A DNA stretch of 64,000 nucleotides from Allobosea sp. Root381 (GTDB taxonomy: Bacteria > Pseudomonadota > Alphaproteobacteria > Rhizobiales > Beijerinckiaceae): positions 1 to 64,000 of the forward strand of contig NZ_LMJT01000014.1 of NCBI RefSeq assembly GCF_001429395.1, read 5' to 3'. Position numbers and translations under genes: made by a program. Within the stretch, counting starts at the first letter, position 1. The number at the start of each line of letters is the position of its first letter. Positions 50,373 through 62,220 of the stretch are shown here, piece by piece. Below the pieces are notes generated by a model. It ran no database searches. It was given only the letters and a program-made list of their open reading frames with translations, and had not been told where the DNA came from.

Positions 50373-51272
50373 ATGCCCGAACCCGAACTCCTTCCCTGGC
50401 AGTGGCCGGAGGAGACCTGGCGCGCCAAGGTCGAACGCGTCCGCGCCGGCCGTAACCTGAAGCCTTCCGCCTGGAAGGACGGCGCCCGCTGCGCCGTCGC
50501 GCTCTCCTTCGACGTCGATCACGAGACCAACGAACTGCGCGACGGCGGCAATTCAGTCGGGCGGCTGTCCTGGGGGCAATACGGCAACCGCGTCGGCATG
50601 CCGCGCATCCTCGATCTGATGAAGAAGGAGGATATCAAGGCGAGCTTCTTCGTCCCCGCCGTGACCGCGCTGCTCTATCCGGACGAGCAGCGACGCGTCA
50701 TCGCGGAAGGCCATGAGGTCGGTCTTCATGGCTGGATCCACGAGGTCAACACCGCCGTCCCGCCGGATGCCGAGCGGGAGCTGCATCTGCGCTCCGCCGA
50801 TACGCTGGAGAAGGTCACGGGCGTTCGTCCTGTCGGCATGCGGACCCCGTCCTGGGATTTCTCGGAGGTGACGCTTGCGGTCGAGCGCGAACTCGGCCTG
50901 CTCTACGACTCCTCGCTCTTCGCCGATGACGACCCCTATGAGCTCGTCGAAAAGGGCGAGCCGACCGGCATCGTTGAACTGCCGGTCGAATGGATCCGGG
51001 ACGACGCGGTCTATTTCAACATGAACCGTTTCCAGGCCCTTCGTCCCTATACGGCGCCGGAAGCCGTGTTCGACATCTTCCGCCGCGAATTCGACCGCGC
51101 CTATGAGGAGGGCGGGCTGTTCCTGCTGACCATGCACCCGCATGTGATCACCTACCGCTCGCGCATCTGGATCCTCGAGAAGCTGATCGCGCATATCAAG
51201 GAGATGCCGGGCGTCTGGTTCGCGCGGCATGACGAGATCGCGGCCTTCGTGAAGGCCGAAGCCGGCATCTGA
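50373..51272 (+). CDS. Polysaccharide deacetylase (NodB-fold) family protein
   Basis: The protein has 299 residues. NodB motif 1 is SFDVDHETNE, with the Asp pair FDxD and His in place of TFDDG. Motif 2 is EGHEVGLHGWIHE with the metal His residues. GMRTPSWDFSEVT and FLLTMHPHVITYRSRIWILE are motifs 3-5. This subgroup lacks a signal peptide and includes the PuuE-like and peptidoglycan-like cytoplasmic amidases acting on cyclic imides or amides rather than chitin. Last gene of the plus-strand arm; its co-location with creatininase and asparaginase argues for amide or imide hydrolysis. Confidence 0.87.
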   Translation: MPEPELLPWQWPEETWRAKVERVRAGRNLKPSAWKDGARCAVALSFDVDHETNELRDGGNSVGRLSWGQYGNRVGMPRILDLMKKEDIKASFFVPAVTALLYPDEQRRVIAEGHEVGLHGWIHEVNTAVPPDAERELHLRSADTLEKVTGVRPVGMRTPSWDFSEVTLAVERELGLLYDSSLFADDDPYELVEKGEPTGIVELPVEWIRDDAVYFNMNRFQALRPYTAPEAVFDIFRREFDRAYEEGGLFLLTMHPHVITYRSRIWILEKLIAHIKEMPGVWFARHDEIAAFVKAEAGI

Positions 51273-51422
51273 CGTATCCGGACTTCCTTGGCGGCAGCCG
51301 CGACCGCGGGTCGCGGGCCGTTTTGCCGCCGGAACAACGCCGGATTCCCGCCGTTTTTGGTTCAGGGGGCATTCAGCGCGGCGGCGCGTTGATGGCCCAA
51401 TCTGGAACTGGAAACGGATCTC

Positions 51423-53324
51423 ATGACGCGAAACAAGAACTGGCTTCTGGTCGGCACCATCCTTCCTTCCCTCGCCTTGGCGCAGGGCGGCTTCGCCGCG
51501 CCGCAGACGGGAGCGATGGTCGACAGGCCGTTCGAACTCGCCCAAGCGCCGCCGCCGGCCGAGGACCAGCCCGGCCAGCCGCGCCGCGAGCGCCCGCCCG
51601 GTCCGCCGCGAAGCCCGGAGGCTCCCGCAGCTCCCGGCGCTCCTGCGGCGCCTGCACCGCGCGCGCCGGCGCCTGCCGCACCTCCGCCAGCAGCCCAGCG
51701 CCCGGCCGAGCCGAGGGCTCCCGCTGCTCCGCCCGCCGCCGCTCCACGCCCGCCAGCCGAGGCCGCTCCGCCCGCTGCCGCCCCACGTCCGCCCGCCGAG
51801 GCAGCACCCGCTCGCTCCGCGCCAGAACCGCGCCGCGACCCGCCGATGCCGCGCCCCGCGCCGCCGATCGCCACGCCCGATGGCGCCGCTCCCGGAAGGC
51901 CGGTGCCCGTGCCGCCGGCGACCGGCGCGCCTACCGTGCGGCCGACGCCGCCGCGTCCGCCCGGCGCCGAGACGCCGCCGCCACGTGTCCCGGCCCCTGA
52001 CCGGGCTGCTCCGCCGCCCGCAGCCACACCGCCAGCAGCCGCACCGCCTGCCGCCGCTCCGCGCCCGACACCGGCGGAGCCGGCGGCGCCGAGGCCCACT
52101 CCCGCCCCCCAGACTCAGTCCGCGCCCCCGGCTCCGCCGCCCCCTGCGGCTGCGCCGGTGGCGCCCGCCCAGCCCGCCACGCCGCCGCAGGCCGCTCCCG
52201 CCGCGCCGCCTGCCGGCAGCCCGCCCGGCGCCCCGCCGCGTCCGCCGCGCGAGGGCCGTCCCGGTCCGGGCCAGACCGAAGCCACCCCGCCCGCAGCGGC
52301 GCCTCCGGTACCCGGCCAGCCGCCGGCGCCCGACCAGCGCCAGGGCCGTCGCGACGGCATCGGGCTTGGCGGCGCAGCTGCGATCGGTGCGGCGGCCGGC
52401 GCGATCGGCGGCATCATGGCGACCCAAGGGGCCGACCGGATCGACGATATCCGCGGCCGCCGCGAGGAGCGGCGCGAGGGTGACGTCACCATCATCCGCG
52501 AGCCCGGCCGCACCATCCTGCGCGACGGCGAGCGCACCATCATCCGCCGCGACGAGACGCAGCGCTTCCGCGATCTCGGACTGGAAGGACGCACCGAGCG
52601 GCGGGGCGAGGAGAACCGCACCGTTTTCGAGCGCCCGGACGGCACCCGTATCGTCACGGTGACCGATGCGGATGGCCGGCTGATCCGCCGCGCTCGGCTC
52701 GATCGCAACGACCGCGAGGTGGTGATCATCGACAACACCCGCCGCGACCGGCCGCGCCAGCGCTTCTCGGACGAGGTCGTCGTGCTTGAGCGGCCGCAGC
52801 TGCGCATCCCGCGCGAGCGCTATATCGTCGATGCCGAGCGGGCCGATCGCGACCTGATCTACGAGACCATCGTCGCCCCGCCGCTGGCGCCGCTGCCGCG
52901 TCGCTACACCCTCGACGAGGTCCGCTACTCGCCCGATCTGCGGGCGCGGATGCGCAGCGTCGACATCGACACCGTGACCTTCGAGAGCGGTTCCTGGGAC
53001 GTGGCGCAGGGCCAGGCTCAGCGCCTCCAGGTGATCGCGGATTCGATCCGGCGCGCGCTGCAGAAATCTCCGAACGAGGTCTTCCTCGTCGAGGGGCATA
53101 CCGACGCCGTCGGCGCCGACATCGACAACCTGTCGCTCTCGGATCGCCGGGCCGAGTCCGTCGCCGAAATCCTGACGCGCGATTTCGCCGTGCCGGCGGA
53201 GAACCTGACGACGCAGGGCTATGGCGAGCAGTACCTCAAGGTCGCCACGCAGGAAGCCGAGCGCCAGAACCGGCGCGTCACGCTCCGGCGCATCACGCCG
53301 CTGCTCGCCGGCCAGCAGCGCTGA
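51423..53324 (+). CDS. OmpA-family protein with long Pro/Ala-rich linker
   Basis: The protein has 633 residues with a signal peptide (about residues 1-28, WLLVGTILPSLALAQGGFAA). Residues about 40-330 are an extreme Pro/Ala low-complexity stretch with tandem units PRPPAEAAP. A glycine-zipper segment follows (GIGLGGAAAIGAAAGAIGGI). Next comes a charged Arg/Asp/Glu region with many short RRDETQRF-like units. The OmpA C-terminal peptidoglycan-binding domain is at about 525-625 (VTFESGSWDVAQGQAQRLQV, FLVEGHTDAVGADIDNLSLS, AERQNRRVTLRR). It probably spans the periplasm from an anchored N-terminus to the cell wall. Confidence 0.9.
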   Translation: MTRNKNWLLVGTILPSLALAQGGFAAPQTGAMVDRPFELAQAPPPAEDQPGQPRRERPPGPPRSPEAPAAPGAPAAPAPRAPAPAAPPPAAQRPAEPRAPAAPPAAAPRPPAEAAPPAAAPRPPAEAAPARSAPEPRRDPPMPRPAPPIATPDGAAPGRPVPVPPATGAPTVRPTPPRPPGAETPPPRVPAPDRAAPPPAATPPAAAPPAAAPRPTPAEPAAPRPTPAPQTQSAPPAPPPPAAAPVAPAQPATPPQAAPAAPPAGSPPGAPPRPPREGRPGPGQTEATPPAAAPPVPGQPPAPDQRQGRRDGIGLGGAAAIGAAAGAIGGIMATQGADRIDDIRGRREERREGDVTIIREPGRTILRDGERTIIRRDETQRFRDLGLEGRTERRGEENRTVFERPDGTRIVTVTDADGRLIRRARLDRNDREVVIIDNTRRDRPRQRFSDEVVVLERPQLRIPRERYIVDAERADRDLIYETIVAPPLAPLPRRYTLDEVRYSPDLRARMRSVDIDTVTFESGSWDVAQGQAQRLQVIADSIRRALQKSPNEVFLVEGHTDAVGADIDNLSLSDRRAESVAEILTRDFAVPAENLTTQGYGEQYLKVATQEAERQNRRVTLRRITPLLAGQQR

Positions 53325-53348
53325 CCGAGCCGATCACAGCCGAACGAC

Positions 53349-53376
53349 GAAGGCCGCCGCAAGGCGGCCTTCTTGT
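53349..53376 (+). terminator. Intrinsic terminator-like hairpin after the OmpA gene
   Basis: A 10-bp perfect stem GAAGGCCGCC (53349-53358) and GGCGGCCTTC (53363-53372) around GCAA, followed by TTGT. 25 bp after the OmpA-like stop. The T-run is short, so efficiency is uncertain. Confidence 0.6.
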
Positions 53377-53464
53377 AGGCTTGGCCGGAACTCTCGCGCA
53401 GTTCGCGTCGTTTCCTTGCAAAGGCCGGTTTGAGGCCATGTCACGGAATGCAGGGAGCCAAACG

Positions 53465-53758
53465 ATGCAGCTTCGAAACAGCGTCTCGGCCGGTCTGATC
53501 CTCGCCGGAACGATCCTCGCCCCCATCGCCGCAAGCGCGCAGACCATGATGCTCGCGCCGCTGCCGCCGCCCCGTCCCTTCGATCTCGCGCTCGCACGCT
53601 CCGCGCCTGCGCTCGATCCCGATGCGACGTCGCGCGCTAGCGTCGCTGCGCGTGACGGCGTCGAGCGGCGCCAGCCCATGGCGGTGGCTCAGCGTCTGGA
53701 TCGCGATGTGCCGATGCCGCGCGGCGTCCCTTCGATCATGGCCCCCGCGGGGCCTTGA
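53465..53758 (+). CDS. Small exported protein, unknown
   Basis: CAGGGAG precedes ATG at 53465. The product has 97 residues with a signal peptide (MQLRNSVSAGLILAGTILAP, cleavage near ASA-QT). The mature part is Pro/Arg-rich (PLPPPRPFDLAL) and lacks Cys. It may be a periplasmic accessory of the adjacent OmpA-like protein. No known family recognised. Confidence 0.6.
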   Translation: MQLRNSVSAGLILAGTILAPIAASAQTMMLAPLPPPRPFDLALARSAPALDPDATSRASVAARDGVERRQPMAVAQRLDRDVPMPRGVPSIMAPAGP

Positions 53759-53833
53759 GCGCGCATCCTGCGAGGCAGCGTTCATGAACGGTCAAGCTTC
53801 TGCGCCTATGGCTGGCGCAGGAGACTTGTAACC

Positions 53834-54031
53834 ATGAGTGATTCCTTCGCCATCGCGCAGAGCTTCGCGGTCATGCAGGCGCTGGCCACCCAGCAGGCGC
53901 TGCAGACCGAGATGATGAAGCAGCAGGCGGCGTCCGAGCAGTCGGTGCTGGCGCTTCTGCAGCAGGGCGCCGAGCAGATGCAGGCCGTCCTCCCGGAAGG
54001 GCAGGGCCAGTCGGTCGACATCACCGCCTGA
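53834..54031 (+). CDS. Small Gln/Met-rich helical protein, YjfB-like motility family pattern
   Basis: The product has 65 residues; AGGAG lies about ten bases upstream. A predicted long helix rich in Gln, Ala and Met (SFAVMQALATQQALQTEMMK) with LLQQGAEQMQ and a VD tail recalls the small putative motility protein family YjfB. That resemblance is from pattern only. Stands alone before the thiamine riboswitch. Confidence 0.5.
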   Translation: MSDSFAIAQSFAVMQALATQQALQTEMMKQQAASEQSVLALLQQGAEQMQAVLPEGQGQSVDITA

Positions 54032-54071
54032 GGCGGTTGCACAACCTCCTAAGCCCGCCTAACCTCGATCC

Positions 54072-54162
<91 letters not shown>

Positions 54163-54234
54163 CGGTGCAGCGCCATAGTTGCATCCGCATCACAGCGCTT
54201 GAACCGCTTCGACGCCGGATCTCCTGAACCTTGA

Positions 54235-56867
<2,633 letters not shown>

Positions 56868-56920
56868 GCGCGGCCAAGGCCTCTTTCGGATCGTCCGCGA
56901 ATCCCGCACAATCGCTGCCG

Positions 56921-57661
56921 ATGCGGCTCTCCCTGTTCAAGCGCAAGCCCGATCCCGCGCAGATCGAGGTTCGCCATGGCGGCATGCTCTATCCGGTGCT
57001 GGTGAAGCGGCGGGCGAGTGCGCGCCGGATGACGTTGCGCGTCTCGCAGGCCAGCGGCGAGATCACTCTGACGCTGCCGGAGCGCGCCGATTTCGGCGCC
57101 GGGCGGATCTTCGCCGAGAACCATGGCGGCTGGATCGCGGCGCGGATGGCCAAGCGTCCCCTCGCGGTGCCCTTCGTGCCGGGCGAGAGCGTGCCTTTTC
57201 GCGGCACGCCGCATCGCATCGTGCACTGGTCGAAAGCGCGCGGCCTGACCCAGGCCACGCTCGACCCGGACGGCGCGCCGATCCTCGCCGTCGCAGGCGA
57301 TGGCGCCCATGTCTCCCGTCGCATCAAGGATTTCCTGCGCCGCGCCGCCCTGCAGGACCTCGAGGAGGCAGTGGGCCGCCATACCGCCGCGCTCGGTATT
57401 CCGGCACGCCGGATCACGATCCGCGACACCACCAGCCGCTGGGGATCCTGCTCCTCGCGCGGCGACCTGAACTTCTCCTGGCGGCTGATCATGGCGCCGC
57501 CTCTGGTGCTGGACTATCTCGCGGCTCATGAGGTCGCGCATCTCAAGGAGATGAACCACTCGCATCGCTTCTGGGCGCTGACGCACAAGCTCTGCCCGCG
57601 CACGGAGGAGGCCGAGGCCTGGCTGAAGCGTAACGGCGCCGGGCTGCACGCCTACGGCTGA
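56921..57661 (+). CDS. YgjP/SprT-like zinc metallopeptidase
   Basis: The ATG at 56921 gives 246 residues; an upstream TTG start would overlap thiM and adds a non-conserved leader. The metal motif is HEVAHLKEMNHSHRFW, with the third ligand expected in the downstream helix. RDTTSRWGSCSSRGDLNFSW is the signature of the YgjP-like family (PF01863). The physiological role is unclear. It follows thiM by 53 bp; functional linkage to thiamine is not evident. Confidence 0.88.
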   Translation: MRLSLFKRKPDPAQIEVRHGGMLYPVLVKRRASARRMTLRVSQASGEITLTLPERADFGAGRIFAENHGGWIAARMAKRPLAVPFVPGESVPFRGTPHRIVHWSKARGLTQATLDPDGAPILAVAGDGAHVSRRIKDFLRRAALQDLEEAVGRHTAALGIPARRITIRDTTSRWGSCSSRGDLNFSWRLIMAPPLVLDYLAAHEVAHLKEMNHSHRFWALTHKLCPRTEEAEAWLKRNGAGLHAYG

Positions 57662-57724
57662 GCCTCGACAGCCTGATCGAGCGGGCCTAGACAGCCGCCT
57701 GCCGTTCACCGAAGGCCGCGCTCC

Positions 57725-58921
57725 ATGAAGCTTCGCCCCGACACCCTGGCGATGACCGCCGTCCTCGCCATGCTGACGGCGCTCGGGCCGCTGGCGACAG
57801 ATTTCTACCTGCCGTCCCTGCCGGACATTGCGCGGGTGATGGGCAGCGACGTCGCCGGCGCCCAGGCAACGCTCTCCTCCTTCCTCTTCGGCTTCGCCGG
57901 CGGCCAGCTCCTCTGGGGCCCGCTATCGGACCGGCTTGGCCGCAAGCCGGTGCTGCTGGTCGGCTTCGGCATCTTCGTCCTGGCGACCCTGGCCTGTGCG
58001 CTGGCGCCCTCGATCGGCGCGCTGACCGCGGCCCGCGCCTTCCAGGCGCTCGGCGCCTCGGGCCCGATCGTGCTCGGCCGCGCCATGGTGCGCGATCTTT
58101 ACGAAGGGCCGCGCGCCGGCCGCGAACTGGCGCGGATGGGCATGATCATGGGGCTGGTGCCGGCGGTCGCGCCGGTGCTCGGCGGTCTGCTGCAGCAGGC
58201 CTTCGGCTGGCGCTCCACCTTCGTCGCCTCGCTCGTCTTCGCCATCGGGCTGGCGGCGGTCGTGATCCTGTTCCTGCCCGAGACGGTGCGCAGCCGCTCG
58301 CGCGAGCCGCTCTCCTTCCTCGCCATCATCCGCGGCTTCGGCACCTTGCTCGCGAACCGGGCCTTCCGCGTCTATGTCGGGCTCACCGCGCTGGCCTATG
58401 GCGGGCTGTTCGCCTTCATCTCCGGCTCGTCCTTCGTGCTGATCGACATCTACGGCCTGACGCCGATCCGCTACGGCCTGTCCTTCGGATTCGCGGTGCT
58501 GGGTTACATCCTCGGCACCATCATCGCGCAGCGCCTGGTCGGTTCGCGCGGCATGGACGGGGTCATCGCGCTCGGCGTCGCCTGCCTCGCGGCCGGTGGC
58601 CTTACCATGCTGCTCTGCGTGCTGAGCGGCTTCGGCGGACCGCTGGGCGTAGTGGTGCCGATGGCGCTCTATGCCTGCGGCGTCGGGCTGACCATGCCGC
58701 AGGCCCAGGCCTCGGCGATGATGCCGTTCCCGGATCGCGCCGGCGCGGCCTCCTCCTTCACCGGGCTCTGCCAGATGCTGTTCTCGGCCTGCGTCGGGCT
58801 CCTGGTAGGCCACGCGCTGAAGAGCGGCGCGCTGCCCCTGCCATTGGTGATGTCGGCGATCGGCGTCGCGGCGCTGGCCCTGTTCCATGCCAGCGCGGCG
58901 GTGCGGGCAGCGAAGAGCTGA
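57725..58921 (+). CDS. Bcr/CflA-family MFS multidrug exporter
   Basis: The product has 398 residues with twelve membrane segments. The N-terminal LGPLATDFYLPSLPDIARVM and motif A GPLSDRLGRKPVLLVG are diagnostic of the 12-TMS DHA1 Bcr/CflA family; GASGPIVLGRAMVRDLYEG in loop 4-5 is also typical. It exports drugs or sulfonamide-like compounds by proton antiport. Its 3' end converges with the PBP1A gene with 34 bp between. Substrate unknown. Confidence 0.93.
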   Translation: MKLRPDTLAMTAVLAMLTALGPLATDFYLPSLPDIARVMGSDVAGAQATLSSFLFGFAGGQLLWGPLSDRLGRKPVLLVGFGIFVLATLACALAPSIGALTAARAFQALGASGPIVLGRAMVRDLYEGPRAGRELARMGMIMGLVPAVAPVLGGLLQQAFGWRSTFVASLVFAIGLAAVVILFLPETVRSRSREPLSFLAIIRGFGTLLANRAFRVYVGLTALAYGGLFAFISGSSFVLIDIYGLTPIRYGLSFGFAVLGYILGTIIAQRLVGSRGMDGVIALGVACLAAGGLTMLLCVLSGFGGPLGVVVPMALYACGVGLTMPQAQASAMMPFPDRAGAASSFTGLCQMLFSACVGLLVGHALKSGALPLPLVMSAIGVAALALFHASAAVRAAKS

Positions 58922-58955
58922 GAGCCGAGGGACCTTCGTCCCGGCCCTGACCCGA

Positions 58956-61103
58956 TCAGCCCCCGAACAGCCGCTCCAGGAAGTTCTTCTCCCGTGGCGC
59001 CGGCGGGATCCAGGCGCGGTCGCTGTCGGCCGGTTGGGTATTGGCGGGCGGCTGCATCCCGGCGACGGGAGCGCCGCCGTCGAAGATCGACTTTGGTGCG
59101 CCGTGCCAGAGCCCGCCCGGCAGCGGCGCCGGCTGCATGCCGGCATGGGCGGCGCGCATGTACTTGGCCCAGACCTCGGCCGGCAGGCCGCTGCCGAAGA
59201 CGCGCCTCATCGTGCTGTTGTCGTCATTGCCGATCCAGACGGCGGTGACCAGCCGCGCCGTGAAGCCGACGAACCAGGCGTCGCGGAAATCCTGCGTGGT
59301 GCCGGATTTCCCGCCGACCTCCCAGCCGGCGATGTTGGCCTTGCTGCCGGTGCCGCTGGTCATGACCTCGTGGAACATCGCGTTCATCATCGAGAGCTGC
59401 TGCGGTTGGATCACCGGGCCGAGATTGGCGGGCTTGCGCGCATAGATCACCTTGCCGGTGACCGACTTCACCTCGCGGATGACATAGGGCAGCACGGCCT
59501 GCCCGCCATTGGCGAAGGCGGCAAAAGCGGTGGTGAGCTCGACGGGGGTCACCTCGGAGGTGCCGAGCGCCAGCGAAGGATTGGCCTGCAGCGCCGAGGA
59601 GATGCCGAGCCGCTGCGCGACCTGCACCGATGCGCGCGGTGTCACCTCCTGGTTCAGCTTCACGGGAATCGTGTTGAGCGAATGGGCGAAGGCGGTCTGC
59701 AGCGTCACCGGGCCGCGATAGGTGCGGCTGTTGTTCTCAGGGCTCCAGCCCCGGATCGTCACGGGTGAATCCTCGCGGATCGTGTCTGGCGTCAGCCCGC
59801 TCTCGAGCGCCGCGAGGAAGATGAAGGGCTTGAAGGCCGAACCGGGCTGGCGCTTTGCCGCGGTGGCGCGGTTGAACTGGCTCTTGGTGTAGTCGCGGCC
59901 GCCGATCAGGGCGCGCAGCGCGCCGTCCGGCGCCAGCGAGACGACGGCGCCCTGGCCGGCATGGAGCTTGGCGCCCTGCGCGCTCAGCGCCTCGACCAGG
60001 ATCGTCTCGGCGGAGGACTGCAGCTTGGTGTCGATCGTCGTCAGCACCGTAACGTCGCCCTCAACCGCGCCGATGAAGTCGTCGAGCACGTCCATGACAT
60101 AGTCGGCGGCGTAGTTTACCGAACCGGCGCCGATCCGCTCGGCGGCCTCGGCCGGCGCGACCAGCGCCGTCTTGGCCGCGTTCTGCGAGATCAGCCCCTG
60201 GTCGGCCATTGCCGCGATCACGAGCTGGGCGCGCTTCTCGGCCGCTTCGGGGTTGCGGTTCGGCGCGAGGCGCGACGGCGCCTGCACCAGCCCGGCCAGC
60301 ATGGCGGCCTCGGCGATGGTGACCGAGCGCGCCGATTTGTTGAAGTAGCGCTGCGCCGCAGCCTCGACGCCATAGGCGCCCGAGCCGAAATAGACGCGGT
60401 TGAGATAGAGTTCGAGGATCTGGTCCTTGCTGTAGGTCCGCTCCAGCCAGAGCGCCAGGATCGCCTCCTGGATCTTGCGGGCCGCGGTACGCTCCTGCGT
60501 CAGGAAAAGGTTCTTGGCGAGCTGCTGGGTCAGCGTCGAGCCGCCCTGGACGCCGCCCGTGCGGCGCAGATTGTTGACGACGGCGCGGGTCAGACCGATC
60601 GGGTCGATGCCGAAATGGTCGTAGAAGCGCCGGTCCTCGATCGCGACGAAGGCATTAGGTAGGTAGGGCGGCACCTCGCCGATGGTGACGGTGCGCCCGC
60701 CGGTCTCGCCGCGATTGGCGAGCAGCGAGCCGTCGGCGGCGAGGATCGCGATGTTCGGCGGCCGCTTCGGCACGGTGAGCTGGTCGATCGGCGGCAGCTG
60801 GGCGGCATGATAGGCGACGAGTCCGCCGACGCCGATGGCGCACCACAGGCCCAGCACCATCGTCCAGTAGAACAGCCCGCCGAGGAAGGAACGGCCCTTG
60901 CGTCCGCGCCGCCGGCCGCCCCCGCCACCCGCGCGCTTGTCGCGTCGGGGTTGGCTGCGCGGCTCGCTTCGTTGCGGGCCGCGATGGCCACGCAGGGTGC
61001 GATCATCGTCTGAGAGGCGCATGTCGAAATCGTCGCGGCTTTCGCCACGTCCCTGTTCGAATGAGGGCTCGCGCCACTCGCCCCGTCCCATCCGGTCGTT
61101 CAT
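58956..61103 (-). CDS. mrcA: Penicillin-binding protein 1A (bifunctional class A)
   Basis: The ATG at 61103 follows GGCGGAGCAGG, giving 715 residues. A basic, Gly-rich cytoplasmic head (about 1-75) leads to one membrane segment (FLGGLFYWTMVLGLWCAIGV). The glycosyltransferase domain has EDRRFYDHFGIDPIGLTRAV and GGSTLTQQLAKNLFL. The transpeptidase domain has Ser-x-x-Lys in PGSAFKPFIFL, SLN in AFAHSLNTIPV and KSGTTQDFRDAWF. It polymerises and crosslinks peptidoglycan outside the inner membrane. The C-terminal tail is Pro-rich. Confidence 0.96.
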   Translation of the reverse strand: MNDRMGRGEWREPSFEQGRGESRDDFDMRLSDDDRTLRGHRGPQRSEPRSQPRRDKRAGGGGGRRRGRKGRSFLGGLFYWTMVLGLWCAIGVGGLVAYHAAQLPPIDQLTVPKRPPNIAILAADGSLLANRGETGGRTVTIGEVPPYLPNAFVAIEDRRFYDHFGIDPIGLTRAVVNNLRRTGGVQGGSTLTQQLAKNLFLTQERTAARKIQEAILALWLERTYSKDQILELYLNRVYFGSGAYGVEAAAQRYFNKSARSVTIAEAAMLAGLVQAPSRLAPNRNPEAAEKRAQLVIAAMADQGLISQNAAKTALVAPAEAAERIGAGSVNYAADYVMDVLDDFIGAVEGDVTVLTTIDTKLQSSAETILVEALSAQGAKLHAGQGAVVSLAPDGALRALIGGRDYTKSQFNRATAAKRQPGSAFKPFIFLAALESGLTPDTIREDSPVTIRGWSPENNSRTYRGPVTLQTAFAHSLNTIPVKLNQEVTPRASVQVAQRLGISSALQANPSLALGTSEVTPVELTTAFAAFANGGQAVLPYVIREVKSVTGKVIYARKPANLGPVIQPQQLSMMNAMFHEVMTSGTGSKANIAGWEVGGKSGTTQDFRDAWFVGFTARLVTAVWIGNDDNSTMRRVFGSGLPAEVWAKYMRAAHAGMQPAPLPGGLWHGAPKSIFDGGAPVAGMQPPANTQPADSDRAWIPPAPREKNFLERLFGG

Positions 61104-61416
61104 CCTGCTCCGCCATACCGCATGCCGCGATACTCCGGACACGCGACGAGGCTCCACACAGGAGTGAAACATGGCGCTTTTAAGGGGTGGTTAAGGCTCC
61201 ACGGGCCGTCCCGGCTTTCCGACGGCCATCTGGTCGCGGCAACGTGAAGATGTTGCAATAGTGCAAGCCGCTCTCTGCCTCGCGTCGATATTGCGCAGCC
61301 TGCGACAATCCGTCATCAGGCATGAAAAGATCGAGTTGATGGGAGCCCAAGGGCAAATTCGGCCTCGCGCCGCGCTACCGAGCGACCCTTTAGTCTGAAG
61401 CAGAAAAGAGAGACCC
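61104..61416. other. Divergent intergenic region between PBP1A and DoxX genes
   Basis: About 313 bp with no convincing gene. It should contain promoters for both genes. AAAAGAGAGA just before 61417 serves as ribosome binding site for the DoxX-like gene. No clear operator or RNA structure recognised. Confidence 0.4.
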
Positions 61417-61818
61417 ATGTCCGCCCTCGCCTCCGTCAAACGCCTCGATCCCTACTTCCTGGCCCTCCTGCGGATATTCACAGCCTTGAGCTTTATCTCG
61501 CATGGCACGCAGAAGCTGTTCGGCTTTCCGGCCCCGCCGGCCTGGGGCATGCCCGGCGCCTTCACGCTGTCCTGGACCGCCGGCGTGCTCGAGGTCTTCG
61601 GCGGCGCACTTGTGCTCGTCGGCTTCCTGACCCGCCCGACCGCCTTCGTCCTCTCGGGCATGATGGCCGTAGCCTACTGGATGGCCCATGGCTCTAAGGG
61701 CTTCTACCCGCTGCTGAACGGCGGCGAGGCGGCCATGCTGTTCTGCTTCATCTTCCTCTACATCTTCGCCGCCGGCCCCGGCGCCTTCAGCGTCGACGGC
61801 ATGAAAAAGAACGGCTGA
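61417..61818 (+). CDS. DoxX-family membrane protein
   Basis: The product has 133 residues with four membrane segments: FLALLRIFTALSFISHGTQK, FTLSWTAGVLEVFGGALVLV, TAFVLSGMMAVAYWMAHGSK and AMLFCFIFLYIFAAGPGAFS. The SHGTQKLFGF and GALVLVGFLTRP elements match DoxX/YphA. In some bacteria such proteins associate with SodA in oxidative defence, but the function is poorly defined. Followed by a bidirectional terminator. Confidence 0.88.
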   Translation: MSALASVKRLDPYFLALLRIFTALSFISHGTQKLFGFPAPPAWGMPGAFTLSWTAGVLEVFGGALVLVGFLTRPTAFVLSGMMAVAYWMAHGSKGFYPLLNGGEAAMLFCFIFLYIFAAGPGAFSVDGMKKNG

Positions 61819-61835
61819 TCCGGCCGGTCACGGAC

Positions 61836-61881
61836 GAAAAAAAGGCCCGCCATCCTTGCAAGGGTGGCGGGCCTTTTCGTA
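61836..61881. terminator. Bidirectional intrinsic terminator between DoxX and trxA
   Basis: 13-bp arms (61840-61852 and 61865-61877) of the form AAAAGGCCCGCCA extend through an inner CCTT/AAGG pairing. A-run before and T-run after make it work for both convergent genes. Confidence 0.92.
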
Positions 61882-61899
61882 TCGCCGGAGCGGCGAGGC

Positions 61900-62220
61900 T
61901 CAGACGGCGCCGGAGATCCAGCGCGACAGGTCGCTCTTCGGCGCGGCGCCAACCTTCTGCGAGGCCAGCTTGCCGTCCTTGAACAGCATCAGGGTCGGGA
62001 TCGAGCGGATGCCGAACTGGGCCGGGATCGCCTGGTTCTCATCGACATTCATCTTCACGATCTTGACCTTGCCGTCGAGCTCGCCCGCGATCTCCTCGAG
62101 CGCCGGGCCGATCATCCGGCAGGGGCCACACCATTCGGCCCAGAAATCCACCACGACCGGCTGGTCCGCCTTGAGGACATCCGCCTCGAAGCTCGCATCG
62201 GTCACCTTGATCGTCGCCAT
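61900..62220 (-). CDS. trxA: Thioredoxin
   Basis: The protein has 106 residues. Active site [12 protein letters not shown], preceded by [27 protein letters not shown] includes the cis-Pro, and [15 protein letters not shown] completes the fold. General disulfide reductant of the cytosol; electron donor for MsrA encoded at 19351. It lies downstream of addA on the same strand, an arrangement common in Hyphomicrobiales. Confidence 0.97.
   Translation of the reverse strand: MATIKVTDASFEADVLKADQPVVVDFWAEWCGPCRMIGPALEEIAGELDGKVKIVKMNVDENQAIPAQFGIRSIPTLMLFKDGKLASQKVGAAPKSDLSRWISGAV

Noticed and set aside
50553-53099. An 848-codon minus-strand frame
   Set aside because: It mirrors the deacetylase and Pro/Ala-rich OmpA genes; the Gly/Arg composition is a product of codon bias.
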